The translations under genes and the position numbers were made by a program. Below, piece after piece: positions 1-6,520 of a DNA stretch of 8,430 nt. The DNA lies in the NCBI GenBank assembly GCA_018826645.1, contig JAHJZF010000010.1, positions 1-8,430 on the forward strand. Reading direction: 5' to 3'. Numbering within the stretch: position 1 is the first letter of the stretch; every line of letters begins with the position of its first letter. The notes beneath the pieces were generated by a model. That model was not told where the DNA came from and did not search any database. It was given only the letters and a program-made list of their open reading frames with translations. The DNA is from Patescibacteria group bacterium (lineage in GTDB: Bacteria; Patescibacteriota; Minisyncoccia; UBA6257; Colwellbacteraceae).

Positions 1-723
1 AAGCAGAGAGGAGTTTTAGGAGAGTACAGGTTGGAAACATTATTGAAGAATGTTTTTTCACCCAAAGAATACAAAATGCAGTATGGGTTCAAGAATGGCG
101 ATATTGTAGACGCCGTTATCTTTGTTGGCGAAAAGATTATTCCAGTTGATTCAAAATTCTCTCTCGAGAATTACAATCGCATCGTTGAAGAGACAGATTC
201 AGATAAGAGAGAAGAATTGGAGAAAGTTTTTAAACAAGACCTTAAGAATCGAATCGATGAGACAGCAAAGTATATTCGTCCCGAAGAAAACACTACAGAA
301 TATGCCTTTATGTTTATTCCCGCAGAAGCCATCTTTTATGACCTGCTCAACAATGAAGTGGGCGCCATCAAGTCTTCAACGCGAGATTTAATAGAATATG
401 CCATTAACGACAAAAAAGTTTATATCACTTCTCCCACGACCTTCTATGCATATCTGCAGGCGATGCTCCAAAGTGCTAGGGATTATCGCATTCAAGAATC
501 CACTAAAGAAATCTTGAAGAACGTATCAATGCTCGGCAGACATCTCGAGGCGTATCACGAACACTACAACAAGGTGGGAGACCACCTAGGCACTGTCATC
601 AACGCCTATAACAGATCAGCTAAAGAATTTGGGAAAATAGATAAAGATGTGACTAGGTTGACTGGGGAATCTATGGGAGTTGAAACGCCTCTCTTAGAGA
701 AGCCGGTTTCTGATGAAGAATAG
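1..723 (+). CDS. rmuC: RmuC family DNA recombination protein (5'-truncated by the window edge)
   Basis: RmuC proteins are thought to limit recombination at inverted repeats and carry a nuclease-like fold; their exact biochemistry is not settled. The reading frame is open from base 1, and the codons before the TTG at position 31 read KQRGVLGEYRLETLL. This matches the family's conserved G-x-x-GE-x-x-LE-x-LL entry to the core domain, so the TTG is internal and the true start lies upstream. Counting from the first codon, IIPVDSKFSLENY (about 46-58) is the hallmark PVD(A/S)K motif, followed by FIPAEAIF (about 105-112) and SPTTFYAYL (about 144-152), all in family order. The C-terminal part is helical and acidic. 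About 240 residues are visible; the usual N-terminal membrane segment and coiled coil are missing because the window starts inside the gene. Its stop overlaps the next gene's start, suggesting cotranscription. Confidence 0.9.
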   Translation, partial: KQRGVLGEYRLETLLKNVFSPKEYKMQYGFKNGDIVDAVIFVGEKIIPVDSKFSLENYNRIVEETDSDKREELEKVFKQDLKNRIDETAKYIRPEENTTEYAFMFIPAEAIFYDLLNNEVGAIKSSTRDLIEYAINDKKVYITSPTTFYAYLQAMLQSARDYRIQESTKEILKNVSMLGRHLEAYHEHYNKVGDHLGTVINAYNRSAKEFGKIDKDVTRLTGESMGVETPLLEKPVSDEE

Positions 724-1384
724 TTTGGAAGAAGAAAAGTGGGTGCTCTTTTTGAAAAAAGTGAAGCTTTTTCGTTTTGTCCCGTTTACAGATTTTGTAA
801 TCACAGCGGGTTCTTTGGCTACTGGAAAACTTCATCAGGGTTCCGATTTCGATGTGATTGTAGGAGCAAAGCAGGGAAGGATTTTTACTAACCGTTTTTT
901 TGCGCACCTGATTTTTGGATTGTTCGGATATCGACGTAAAGGTGTTGATCATAAAATTGATTCTAAGGATAAGATTTGCTTAAGCCATTTTGTGACTCCA
1001 GCCAGTTTTAGGTTGAGTGGTCCCAAGAATGCCTACTGGCAACATTTATATCAGAAATTAGTTCCGATATTAGGGAACGAAGAGGTCCTGACGGATTTTT
1101 TCGAAGCTAATGATTGGTTAAATCCGCGAAGAGTTTACAAAAGAGATTCTAGATATTTGGGTGACTCAAAATCTATATTGAGAAAATTCATAGAGATAAT
1201 TCTTGGTGGATGGTTCGGCGATTTATTAGAGAAGTTAAAGTTTATTCAAATTTGGGTCATAAAGAGGGGAGTGCACAAAAGATTAGGACATAAACCCGCC
1301 TTTGTGTGTAGTGACGACGAACTGCGTTTTCATATAGACACAAAGCGGATAGACGAAATGGTAGAAAAGAATGAGGTGCGTTAA
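713..1384 (+). CDS. Nucleotidyltransferase domain protein (MNT / pol-beta-like fold)
   Basis: A 223-residue protein. Residues 33-47 read GS-x9-SDFD, the signature of the polymerase-beta nucleotidyltransferase superfamily (a glycine-serine followed by a paired acidic metal-binding motif, here D45 and D47). A third acidic residue expected on a later strand is not obvious, although D79, D83 and D86 lie in the right general region. The rest is basic and aromatic, with no recognisable second domain. MNT-type proteins transfer nucleotides to small molecules, proteins or tRNA; the substrate here cannot be deduced. The ATG lies inside the end of rmuC (11-nt overlap, different frame), which argues for translational coupling, and no Shine-Dalgarno is seen. 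There is no adjacent HEPN gene, so a MNT/HEPN toxin-antitoxin reading is not supported. Confidence is high for the gene and moderate for the fold. Confidence 0.75.
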   Translation: MKNSLEEEKWVLFLKKVKLFRFVPFTDFVITAGSLATGKLHQGSDFDVIVGAKQGRIFTNRFFAHLIFGLFGYRRKGVDHKIDSKDKICLSHFVTPASFRLSGPKNAYWQHLYQKLVPILGNEEVLTDFFEANDWLNPRRVYKRDSRYLGDSKSILRKFIEIILGGWFGDLLEKLKFIQIWVIKRGVHKRLGHKPAFVCSDDELRFHIDTKRIDEMVEKNEVR

Positions 1385-1387
1385 GGC

Positions 1388-1417
1388 TTGACAATAGCCC
1401 CCTTTTTGTCTTATAAA
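1388..1417 (+). promoter_or_regulatory. Sigma70-type promoter of groESL
   Basis: A perfect TTGACA -35 hexamer (1388-1393) is followed after 18 bp by TATAAA (1412-1417, five of six consensus bases). The predicted transcription start is near 1424, about 6 nt before the groES ATG, leaving almost no leader and no room for a Shine-Dalgarno. It lies between the preceding stop (1384) and groES. There is no CIRCE element (TTAGCACTC-N9-GAGTGCTAA), so HrcA control is not indicated. A short GACAA/TTGTC inverted repeat overlaps the -35 and spacer. Confidence 0.65.
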
Positions 1418-1429
1418 GCTTACCGCACT

Positions 1430-1723
1430 ATGAATTTAAAACCATTGGCCAATAGGGTCTTTTTAGAGCCCATAGAGGAAGAGACAACCACGAAGTCGGG
1501 AATTGTTATTCCTGAAACCGTCGACAAAGAACGCCCTCAAAAAGGTAGGGTTTTAGCGGTCGGTCCGGGAAGATTTAACGAAAAAGGCGAGCGCATTCCC
1601 CTCTCTGTAAGAGAAGGAGATGTGGTTCTCTTTAAGAAGTATGGACCTGACGAAATAGAAATAGATAAAAAGAAATATTTAGTCGCAGACGAAGACGACA
1701 TTTTAGCCGTCATAGAAGAATAA
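1430..1723 (+). CDS. groES: Co-chaperonin GroES (Hsp10)
   Basis: A 97-residue protein, the normal length for GroES, which caps the GroEL chamber as a heptamer during ATP-driven cytosolic protein folding. It starts MNLKPLANRVFLEPIEEE, then KSGIVIPET (the mobile-loop region that contacts GroEL), KGRVLAVGPG, the hydrophobic VREGDVVLFKKYGPDEIEI segment and a terminal DDILAVIEE, all typical. The frame stays open upstream to a TTG at 1388, but that TTG is the first half of the -35 hexamer and would add a non-homologous extension, so the ATG at 1430 is chosen. No Shine-Dalgarno precedes it; the transcript is predicted to begin about 6 nt upstream. groEL follows after 4 nt, the classical groESL operon. 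Confidence 0.95.
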   Translation: MNLKPLANRVFLEPIEEETTTKSGIVIPETVDKERPQKGRVLAVGPGRFNEKGERIPLSVREGDVVLFKKYGPDEIEIDKKKYLVADEDDILAVIEE

Positions 1724-1727
1724 AAAA

Positions 1728-3359
1728 ATGGCAAAAGAAATTATATTTGACGAGAAGGCTCGTAAGGGCGTTAAGAGAGGATTAGACAAATTAGCTGACG
1801 CAGTTCGTATGACGCTTGGCCCTCGTGGACGAGCGGCCTTAATAGAAAAGTCATATGGCACTCCTCAAGTTACTTTTGATGGCGTAACTGTGGCAAAAGA
1901 GATTGAACTGGAGGACAAACAAGAGAATTTAGGAGCAGAGCTAATTAGACAGGCTGCTGACAAAACTAACGACGTAGTGGGGGATGGAACTAGCACTTCG
2001 GTTGTTTTGGCGCAGGCGATGATTGATGAAGGAGAAAAGTTAATCCAAGAAAAAGGTTTTAACGTCATTCAATTGGCGGAGAAACTTAAACAAGAAAGCA
2101 TTGTTGTGATTGAAGCGCTGGAGGCACAGAAAGAGCCCGTAGACGACAACAAGAAGGTAGAAGAGGTGGCTACGCTTTCTTCTAAGGATAAGGAGATTGG
2201 CAAGTTGATAGCAGAGGTCATGGAGAGTATTGGCAAGGATGGAGTGGTGACAGTAGATGACTCCAACACCATCGGCAACTCATACGAGATAGTGGAAGGA
2301 ATGCAATTCGACCGCGGATACGTTTCTCCCTACATGATTACGGACCAAGAAAGAATGGAGGCAGTCTTGGAGAATCCATACATTCTTGTAACGGACCAGA
2401 AAATTTCAGCCATTTCAGACCTTTTGCCCGTTTTGGAAAAAGTAATGCAAAGCGGTAAGAAAGAGTTGGTATTAATTGCTGACGATATTGACGGAGAAGC
2501 ACTTGCCACACTAGTGGTTAATAAATTAAGAGGCGTATTTAACGTTTTGGCAGTAAAGGCGCCCGGATTTGGAGATAGAAAGAAAGAGGTGCTTCAGGAC
2601 ATTGCTGTGATAACGGGCGCAAGCTTTATTTCTGGTGATTTAGGCAAGAAGTTAGACTCAACAGAATTAACCGACCTCGGAAGCGCCGAGAAGGTAGTCT
2701 CCGATAAAGACGATACGACCATTGTTGGAGGTAAGGGTGATAAAGGAGAAATCTCGAATAGAGTTAATCAACTCAAGAGTCAGCTAGAGATGACGGACTC
2801 TGATTTTGACCGCGAAAAGATTGAAGAGAGATTAGGTAAGCTTTCTGGTGGAGTAGCCGTTATCAGGGTAGGTGCACCAACTGAATCAGCCCAGAAAGAA
2901 CTTAAAGATAGGGTTAACGACGCCGTCTATGCGACTAGAGCGGCCATGGAAGAAGGCGTAGTGCCCGGAGGTGGCATGGCGCTCTATAATGTTGATTTAG
3001 TTAAGAATCGCAGAATGCCAACGGATAAAATAGGAGAAGCTGTTCAAGCCATTTTAAAGAGAGCATTGAACGCTCCAGTTAGGGCAATAATCTTCAACAG
3101 CGGGGGAGACGAAAAAACCTTCAAAGAATTTGAGCGCAGAAAGAGCGAATCTAATGATGGATGGCTTGGGTTTGATGCCCTTACGAATAAGATAATTAAC
3201 CTTAAAGAAGTAGGCATCAACGACCCCCTGAAAGTAACTAAGGTTGCTTTCCAAAACGCTATTTCAGTAACTTCTACTTATCTAACTTTGGGAGCTACTA
3301 TAACGGAAGTTCCTAAGAAAGAGAGTGAATCTCCTATGTCTGGGATGCAGGGCATGTAA
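1728..3359 (+). CDS. groEL: Chaperonin GroEL (Hsp60)
   Basis: A 543-residue group I chaperonin, standard length, forming the 14-mer that folds proteins in the cytosol with GroES. The N-terminal equatorial domain has LGPRGR (30-35), [13 protein letters not shown] (51-63) with the conserved Asp51, and the phosphate-binding DVVGDGTST (82-90). The intermediate and apical domains include [13 protein letters not shown] (194-206) and the [14 protein letters not shown] segment (256-269). [15 protein letters not shown] contains Asp398, the ATP-hydrolysis residue, followed by VVPGGG (411-416). The C-terminus, PMSGMQGM, is a short version of the flexible Gly-Met tail. One departure is noted: the usual GDGTT reads GDGTS. 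The gene begins 4 nt after groES with only a weak purine stretch upstream, so it is probably coupled to groES translation. Confidence 0.97.
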   Translation: MAKEIIFDEKARKGVKRGLDKLADAVRMTLGPRGRAALIEKSYGTPQVTFDGVTVAKEIELEDKQENLGAELIRQAADKTNDVVGDGTSTSVVLAQAMIDEGEKLIQEKGFNVIQLAEKLKQESIVVIEALEAQKEPVDDNKKVEEVATLSSKDKEIGKLIAEVMESIGKDGVVTVDDSNTIGNSYEIVEGMQFDRGYVSPYMITDQERMEAVLENPYILVTDQKISAISDLLPVLEKVMQSGKKELVLIADDIDGEALATLVVNKLRGVFNVLAVKAPGFGDRKKEVLQDIAVITGASFISGDLGKKLDSTELTDLGSAEKVVSDKDDTTIVGGKGDKGEISNRVNQLKSQLEMTDSDFDREKIEERLGKLSGGVAVIRVGAPTESAQKELKDRVNDAVYATRAAMEEGVVPGGGMALYNVDLVKNRRMPTDKIGEAVQAILKRALNAPVRAIIFNSGGDEKTFKEFERRKSESNDGWLGFDALTNKIINLKEVGINDPLKVTKVAFQNAISVTSTYLTLGATITEVPKKESESPMSGMQGM

Positions 3360-3374
3360 GGCATCTTTTAGGAG

Positions 3375-3383
3375 TGGTATAAT
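3375..3383 (+). promoter_or_regulatory. Extended -10 promoter abutting the lemA ATG
   Basis: TGGTATAAT is a perfect extended -10 element (TGn plus consensus TATAAT at 3378-3383). Exactly 7 nt separate it from the ATG at 3391, so transcription should start at the A of the ATG or one base before it. No good -35 lies 17 bp upstream, which extended -10 promoters tolerate. An AGGAG at 3370-3374 is too far from the ATG (16 nt) to be a ribosome binding site and would lie upstream of the transcript start. Confidence 0.65.
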
Positions 3384-3390
3384 TATTTCC

Positions 3391-3945
3391 ATGACATCAA
3401 TCAACTACATTCTAATAGGTGTGGGTTTGCTGGTCCTTTGGCTGGCTTTCACATACAACGCATTGGTCAGAATGCGTTTAAGAGCTAAAGAGGCTCTTTC
3501 TGACATAGATGTTCAATTAAAGCGTCGTTTTGATCTTATCCCCAACATAGTCGAGACAGTTAAGGGATATGCGAGTCACGAAAAGCAGGTCCTAGAGAAC
3601 GTTACTAAGGCTAGGGCCGATGTGGCCAAAAACGAAGGCAATCCTTTAGAAAGAGAGGGCGCTGAGAACGCGCTGTCCAACACTCTAAAAACGCTTTTTG
3701 CAGTAGCCGAGAATTATCCCGACTTGAAGGCCAATGCTAATTTTCTAGATCTCCAAAGAGAGCTTTCAGATACGGAAAACAAAATCCAGGCATCCAGAAG
3801 GTTCTTTAACACAATGGTTAAAGACCTTAATACTAAAGTTCAATCTTTTCCTGCCAACATGGTGGTAAAGATGCTCGGCTTTAAGGAGATGGAATTCTTT
3901 AAAACAGAAGAGGGCGAGAAAGAAGTGGTTCAAGTGAAATTCTAG
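3391..3945 (+). CDS. lemA: LemA family membrane protein
   Basis: A 184-residue LemA protein, the typical size. Residues about 5-23 form one transmembrane helix, after which the chain enters the family's helical bundle. Diagnostic motifs are SDIDVQLKRRFDLIPN (37-52) followed by VETVKGYASHE, then ENYPDLKAN, LQRELSDTENKIQASRRFFN, and FPANMVVKMLGFKEMEFF near the C-terminus. The molecular role of LemA is unresolved; it is very often encoded beside a membrane protease such as HtpX, as here. The frame is open further upstream to 3325 inside groEL, but that extension is not homologous, whereas the ATG at 3391 yields the normal N-terminus and sits directly behind a -10 element. It begins the lemA-htpX-GGDEF operon. 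Confidence 0.93.
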   Translation: MTSINYILIGVGLLVLWLAFTYNALVRMRLRAKEALSDIDVQLKRRFDLIPNIVETVKGYASHEKQVLENVTKARADVAKNEGNPLEREGAENALSNTLKTLFAVAENYPDLKANANFLDLQRELSDTENKIQASRRFFNTMVKDLNTKVQSFPANMVVKMLGFKEMEFFKTEEGEKEVVQVKF

Positions 3946-3946
3946 A

Positions 3947-4840
3947 GTGGCCTCACTCTACACAAACAAATCTAAAAACATTCGCAAGACCTGGATTCTA
4001 TTCAGTGGTTTTTTTATTTTTGTAATCGGGGTTGGTTGGGTGTTCTCTCAGGTTTATGGCAACAGCACCATTCTCTATATGGCTGTTTTTTTCAGCGTGA
4101 CGATGAGCGTCATTAGCTATTGGCAGTCGGACAAAATTGTATTAGGAATGCATAAGGCAAGTGAGGTAACGATGAGGACCAACCCAGAGCTTTATCGAAT
4201 AGTAGAAAACCTATCTATCACAGCAGGGCTTCCTATGTCTAGGGTTTACGTCGTCCCTGAGCTTGCGCCGAATGCTTTTGCTACGGGTAGAAATCCTGAG
4301 CATGCAGTGGTGGCGGTGACGGAAGGACTTTTGCAGAGACTAGATAGAAGTGAACTAGAGGGGGTGCTTGCGCACGAACTGTCTCACGTTGGCAACAGAG
4401 ATATATTGGTCTCTACCGTAGCAGTCGTTCTTGTGGGGTTTATCTCTCTCCTAGGAAATATGTTTATGCGTTCGATGATGTTTGGGGGCAGAAGAGACGA
4501 TAGAAGTACCGGTCCCGTTTTAATATTGATTGGTGTGGCGGTAGCTATTTTGGCGCCGATATCTGCTAGTTTGATGCAGTTAGCGATATCTAGAAAAAGA
4601 GAACTCTTGGCGGATAGTTCGGGAGCACTTTTAACTCGTTATCCAGAGGGATTGGCGAGCGCTCTTAGAAAAATATCTTCAGACCCAACGCCCATGCGGT
4701 CTGCGAACAATACCACAGCCCACCTGTGGGTAGCCGACCCCTTTAAGGGTAAGAAGGCGATGGGGTTTATGCATAAATTATTCTTGACTCATCCTCCAGT
4801 TGAGGAGAGGATAAGGGCATTAGAAGGATTAAAAGTATGA
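3947..4840 (+). CDS. htpX: HtpX-like membrane zinc metalloprotease (M48 family)
   Basis: A 297-residue HtpX homologue, an inner-membrane zinc endopeptidase that degrades damaged membrane proteins. Two N-terminal transmembrane helices (about 17-35 and 40-58) precede the catalytic domain. The HExxH zinc motif is HELSH (143-147) in GVLAHELSHVGNRD, and the third zinc ligand is Glu219 in SRKRELLADSSGA. The upstream NAFATGR (109-115) is also family-typical. Two further hydrophobic helices lie at about 153-175 and 190-215, separated by a charged, Arg- and Asp-rich loop. HPPVEERIRAL ends the protein, as usual. It starts with GTG one base after the lemA stop; this start gives the expected MASLYTNKSKNIRKTW N-terminus. 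The stop TGA overlaps the next gene's ATG. Confidence 0.95.
   Translation: MASLYTNKSKNIRKTWILFSGFFIFVIGVGWVFSQVYGNSTILYMAVFFSVTMSVISYWQSDKIVLGMHKASEVTMRTNPELYRIVENLSITAGLPMSRVYVVPELAPNAFATGRNPEHAVVAVTEGLLQRLDRSELEGVLAHELSHVGNRDILVSTVAVVLVGFISLLGNMFMRSMMFGGRRDDRSTGPVLILIGVAVAILAPISASLMQLAISRKRELLADSSGALLTRYPEGLASALRKISSDPTPMRSANNTTAHLWVADPFKGKKAMGFMHKLFLTHPPVEERIRALEGLKV
4824..4828 (+). promoter_or_regulatory. Shine-Dalgarno of the GGDEF gene
   Basis: AAGGA sits 8 nt before the ATG at 4837, inside the last codons of htpX. It is the clearest ribosome binding site in the window and suggests the GGDEF gene can be initiated independently as well as through the ATGA stop-start overlap. Confidence 0.6.
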
Positions 4841-5478
4841 AACTAGAAGACCTGCATAATAAAGCAGAAGGCTTGGGAGAAGTAGAACAGCTTAAAGTTG
4901 TTATTTTAGAATTGGGTCAGATAGCAGAAGAAAGAGGAGTAGAGGTTGAAGAATTAAAAGAGGCTCTAGAGGAAGCAATAGAACAAGCTCGTAAAGATTC
5001 TCTCACTGGGATATTGAATAGGGGGGGATTTGAGATGGAAGTTGAGAGAAGAAAGCAAAGCAAGACATCGATAATATTTATCGACGTAGACGATTTCAAA
5101 AGCATAAACGATACTTATGGTCATGATGTTGGAGATAGGGTTCTTCAAATAATTGCTAGGGTCATTGACAAGGTGGCCAGGGCAGGAGACGAATTAGTTA
5201 GGCTTCCAGAAGCTATTACGGGACGTATTGGGGGTGACGAGTTTGCCATAGCCTTGCCGGGAGCGGACGAGAAGGGGGCAGAAGAAGCATTAAGAAAAAT
5301 CGTTAAAGCGGTTGAATATACGCCTATCGAGGTAGAGAGAGAGGTTGATGGAGAAATTATTAAAGAAGTTATTTTTATGAAAATTTCAGGTGGGGTGGGC
5401 GAAAGTATGGGTGGTGCCGACGAGGAAATGTATGAAGAGAAGAAGAGAAGAAGGGAAGAAGAGAATGCCCCTGAATAA
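4837..5478 (+). CDS. Compact GGDEF-domain protein (putative diguanylate cyclase)
   Basis: A 213-residue soluble protein. Residues 1-52 are a highly charged, probably coiled-coil segment with no sensory domain or membrane helix. The GGDEF domain follows: DSLTGILNRGGF (54-65), FIDVDDFKSINDTYGHDVGD (81-100) with metal-binding Asp83 and nucleotide-contacting Asn91 and Asp100, and an intact GRIGGDEFAI (129-138). These residues fit synthesis of cyclic-di-GMP from GTP. The inhibitory I-site RxxD is absent at the standard spacing (only RLPE nearby). The end of the domain is shortened: GGVGESMGG runs straight into ADEEMYEEKKRRREE, with the usual linker helix missing. It overlaps htpX by 4 nt (ATGA). 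Activity is plausible but unproven; it might instead be a GGDEF-derived binding protein. Confidence 0.88.
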   Translation: MKLEDLHNKAEGLGEVEQLKVVILELGQIAEERGVEVEELKEALEEAIEQARKDSLTGILNRGGFEMEVERRKQSKTSIIFIDVDDFKSINDTYGHDVGDRVLQIIARVIDKVARAGDELVRLPEAITGRIGGDEFAIALPGADEKGAEEALRKIVKAVEYTPIEVEREVDGEIIKEVIFMKISGGVGESMGGADEEMYEEKKRRREEENAPE

Positions 5479-6187
5479 ACAAAATACCCAGTATATGAAA
5501 TATAAACTGGGTAAAACGATTGTAATAGCAGTCGGGGGTTCTGTTGTTTATCCGGACAAAATAGATGTTGAGTTTCTCAAACGTTTTAAGAAATTTATAG
5601 AGGGATTTACTAAAAGAGGGACTCAATTTGTTCTAATAGTTGGAGGAGGAAAATTGGCGCGCAATTATATTGAAGCAGCCAGTGGGGTAGCATCTGTTAC
5701 TGATGAGGACAAAGACTGGATTGGAATCCATGCCACTCGTTCAAATGCCCAGCTTGTGCGCACTATTTTCGAGAAGATTGCCGACCCGACAGTTATAGAC
5801 AATAGGCACAAGGTAAAAAAGCTTAAATATCCTGTAACAGTAGGAAGTGGTTGGCAACCAGGATGGTCAACAGATTATGTGGCTACTGTCACCGCCCATG
5901 ATTTGGGCATACGTGAAGTGATAATTGCGGGAAAGCCAGATTTTGTATACGACAAAGATCCTCAGAAATACAAAAACTCAAAGGGCCTACCTCATCTTAG
6001 TTGGAAAGAATATAGAAAACTTACGGGGAGCAAGTGGGTGCCCGGCACTAGTTCTCCAGTAGATATTGTTGCCGCTCGTTTCGCTGAAAAAAATAAAATG
6101 AAAGCAGTCGTTGTTGGTGGGAAAGATTTGGAAAATTTCAGTTCTCTGTTGAGGGGGCAGGATTTCAAGGGTACACTAATCGAGTAG
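5465..6187 (+). CDS. pyrH: UMP kinase, archaeal-type (amino acid kinase family)
   Basis: UMP kinase phosphorylates UMP to UDP with ATP in the cytosolic pyrimidine pathway. Numbered from this start (240 residues): AVGGSV (22-27) is the phosphate-binding loop, VGGGKLARNYIEAA (59-72) the second glycine loop, GIHATRSNAQLV (87-98) and GSGWQPGWSTDYVA (127-140) the UMP-side motifs, KPDFVYDKDP (157-166) the nucleotide-binding segment, and GTSSPVDIVAA (194-204) follows. This order and the GGGK-AR-YIEAA motif match the archaeal-type PyrH branch. Start choice is uncertain. The ATG at 5465 has a weak GGGA 8-9 nt upstream and overlaps the GGDEF gene by 14 nt; the ATG at 5495 gives a 230-residue protein closer to the family N-terminus but lies in the loop of a hairpin and has no Shine-Dalgarno. 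Confidence 0.85.
   Translation: MPLNKQNTQYMKYKLGKTIVIAVGGSVVYPDKIDVEFLKRFKKFIEGFTKRGTQFVLIVGGGKLARNYIEAASGVASVTDEDKDWIGIHATRSNAQLVRTIFEKIADPTVIDNRHKVKKLKYPVTVGSGWQPGWSTDYVATVTAHDLGIREVIIAGKPDFVYDKDPQKYKNSKGLPHLSWKEYRKLTGSKWVPGTSSPVDIVAARFAEKNKMKAVVVGGKDLENFSSLLRGQDFKGTLIE
5485..5513 (+). repeat. Perfect 8-bp inverted repeat around the pyrH start region
   Basis: TACCCAGT (5485-5492) and ACTGGGTA (5506-5513) are exact reverse complements with a 13-nt A/T-rich loop that contains the ATG at 5495. As RNA this would form a short hairpin over the beginning of pyrH. No T-run follows on the + strand, so it is not a terminator for the upstream genes. Repeats of this size are expected a couple of times by chance in a window this long, so any function is speculative. 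Confidence 0.4.
6149..6177 (+). promoter_or_regulatory. Possible promoter for tRNA-Ser
   Basis: TTGAGG (6149-6154) and TACACT (6172-6177) are separated by 17 bp, each matching four of six sigma70 consensus bases. The predicted start would be near 6184, about 10 nt before the tRNA. It lies within the last codons of pyrH, so read-through from pyrH is an equally good explanation for tRNA expression. Confidence 0.3.
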
Positions 6188-6193
6188 TTATCA

Positions 6194-6278
6194 GGAAGGG
6201 TGCCGGAGTGGTCTAACGGAACGGCTTGGAAAGCCGTGACCCGAAAGGGTCCCGTGGGTTCGAATCCCACCCCTTCCG
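6194..6278 (+). tRNA. tRNA-Ser (anticodon GGA)
   Basis: A complete class II tRNA. The acceptor stem pairs GGAAGGG (6194-6200) with CCCTTCC (6271-6277), and the discriminator is G (6278), normal for bacterial tRNA-Ser. The D arm closes CCG with CGG (6203-6205 and 6217-6219). The anticodon stem ACGGC/GCCGT encloses loop TTGGAAA, giving anticodon GGA at 6228-6230, which reads UCC and UCU serine codons. A long variable arm GACCC-GAAA-GGGTC is capped by a GAAA tetraloop. The T arm is GTGGG-TTCGAAT-CCCAC. CCA is not encoded (the discriminator is followed by CAA), so a CCA-adding enzyme is required. No intron. Confidence 0.97.
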
Positions 6279-6328
6279 CAAAGTAGTTAATAAATAAATA
6301 AAGGTCGTCTTAAGTAATAGATAAATAC

Positions 6329-6520
6329 ATGGAAATTAAAGACAAAGAATATTGTAGTAGAAGCAAAAAGGGGATGGGGTGCTCTGGTGACTCTGGGGGT
6401 TTTCTTCTATGGATGGCTGGGTGGCTTTTCACCATTGGCTTTCTGCACCTTACATTTTGGAAAGGCGTTCTCGCGTTAGTTGCTTGGCCATACTTTTTGG
6501 GTACAGGAATCTCTCTATAG
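6329..6520 (+). CDS. Small two-helix membrane protein of unknown function
   Basis: A 63-residue protein. Residues 1-24 are charged then glycine-rich, with cysteines at 9 and 18 (EYCSRSKKGMGCSGDSGG). Two hydrophobic segments follow, about 25-41 (LLWMAGWLFTIGFLHL) and 45-60 (KGVLALVAWPYFLGTG), joined by a short turn, consistent with a helical hairpin in the cytoplasmic membrane. Tryptophan and aromatic content is high. No enzymatic motif is credible. The coding case rests on the ATG start, the clean hydrophobic pattern, position in a gap that would otherwise be empty, and same-strand orientation. The 50 nt between the tRNA and this gene is A/T-rich and includes a short AAAT tandem repeat; no convincing promoter or ribosome binding site was found there. 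Confidence 0.65.
   Translation: MEIKDKEYCSRSKKGMGCSGDSGGFLLWMAGWLFTIGFLHLTFWKGVLALVAWPYFLGTGISL

Noticed and set aside
122..391. Second + strand frame inside rmuC
   Set aside because: The other frame carries the conserved RmuC motifs across the same bases.
671..952. Minus-strand open frame opposite the rmuC/nucleotidyltransferase junction
   Set aside because: Composition is shadow-like and it lies wholly opposite conserved coding sequence.
1381..1407. Terminator-like GGC...GCC followed by T-run before groES
   Set aside because: Only three base pairs; the same bases are better explained as the groESL promoter.
1388..1429. TTG start adding 14 residues to GroES
   Set aside because: The TTG is part of a perfect -35 hexamer, and the extension has no GroES homology.
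1384..1430. CIRCE/HrcA operator upstream of groES
   Set aside because: No TTAGCACTC or GAGTGCTAA half-site is present.
6290..6302. AAAT tandem repeat downstream of the tRNA as a repeat element or CRISPR-like array
   Set aside because: Only about three copies of a 4-nt A/T unit with no spacers; ordinary A/T-rich intergenic sequence.
6377..6400. GDSGG, the trypsin-family active-site signature, in the 63-residue protein
   Set aside because: The protein is far too short, has no catalytic His or Asp context, and the motif runs directly into membrane helices; coincidence.
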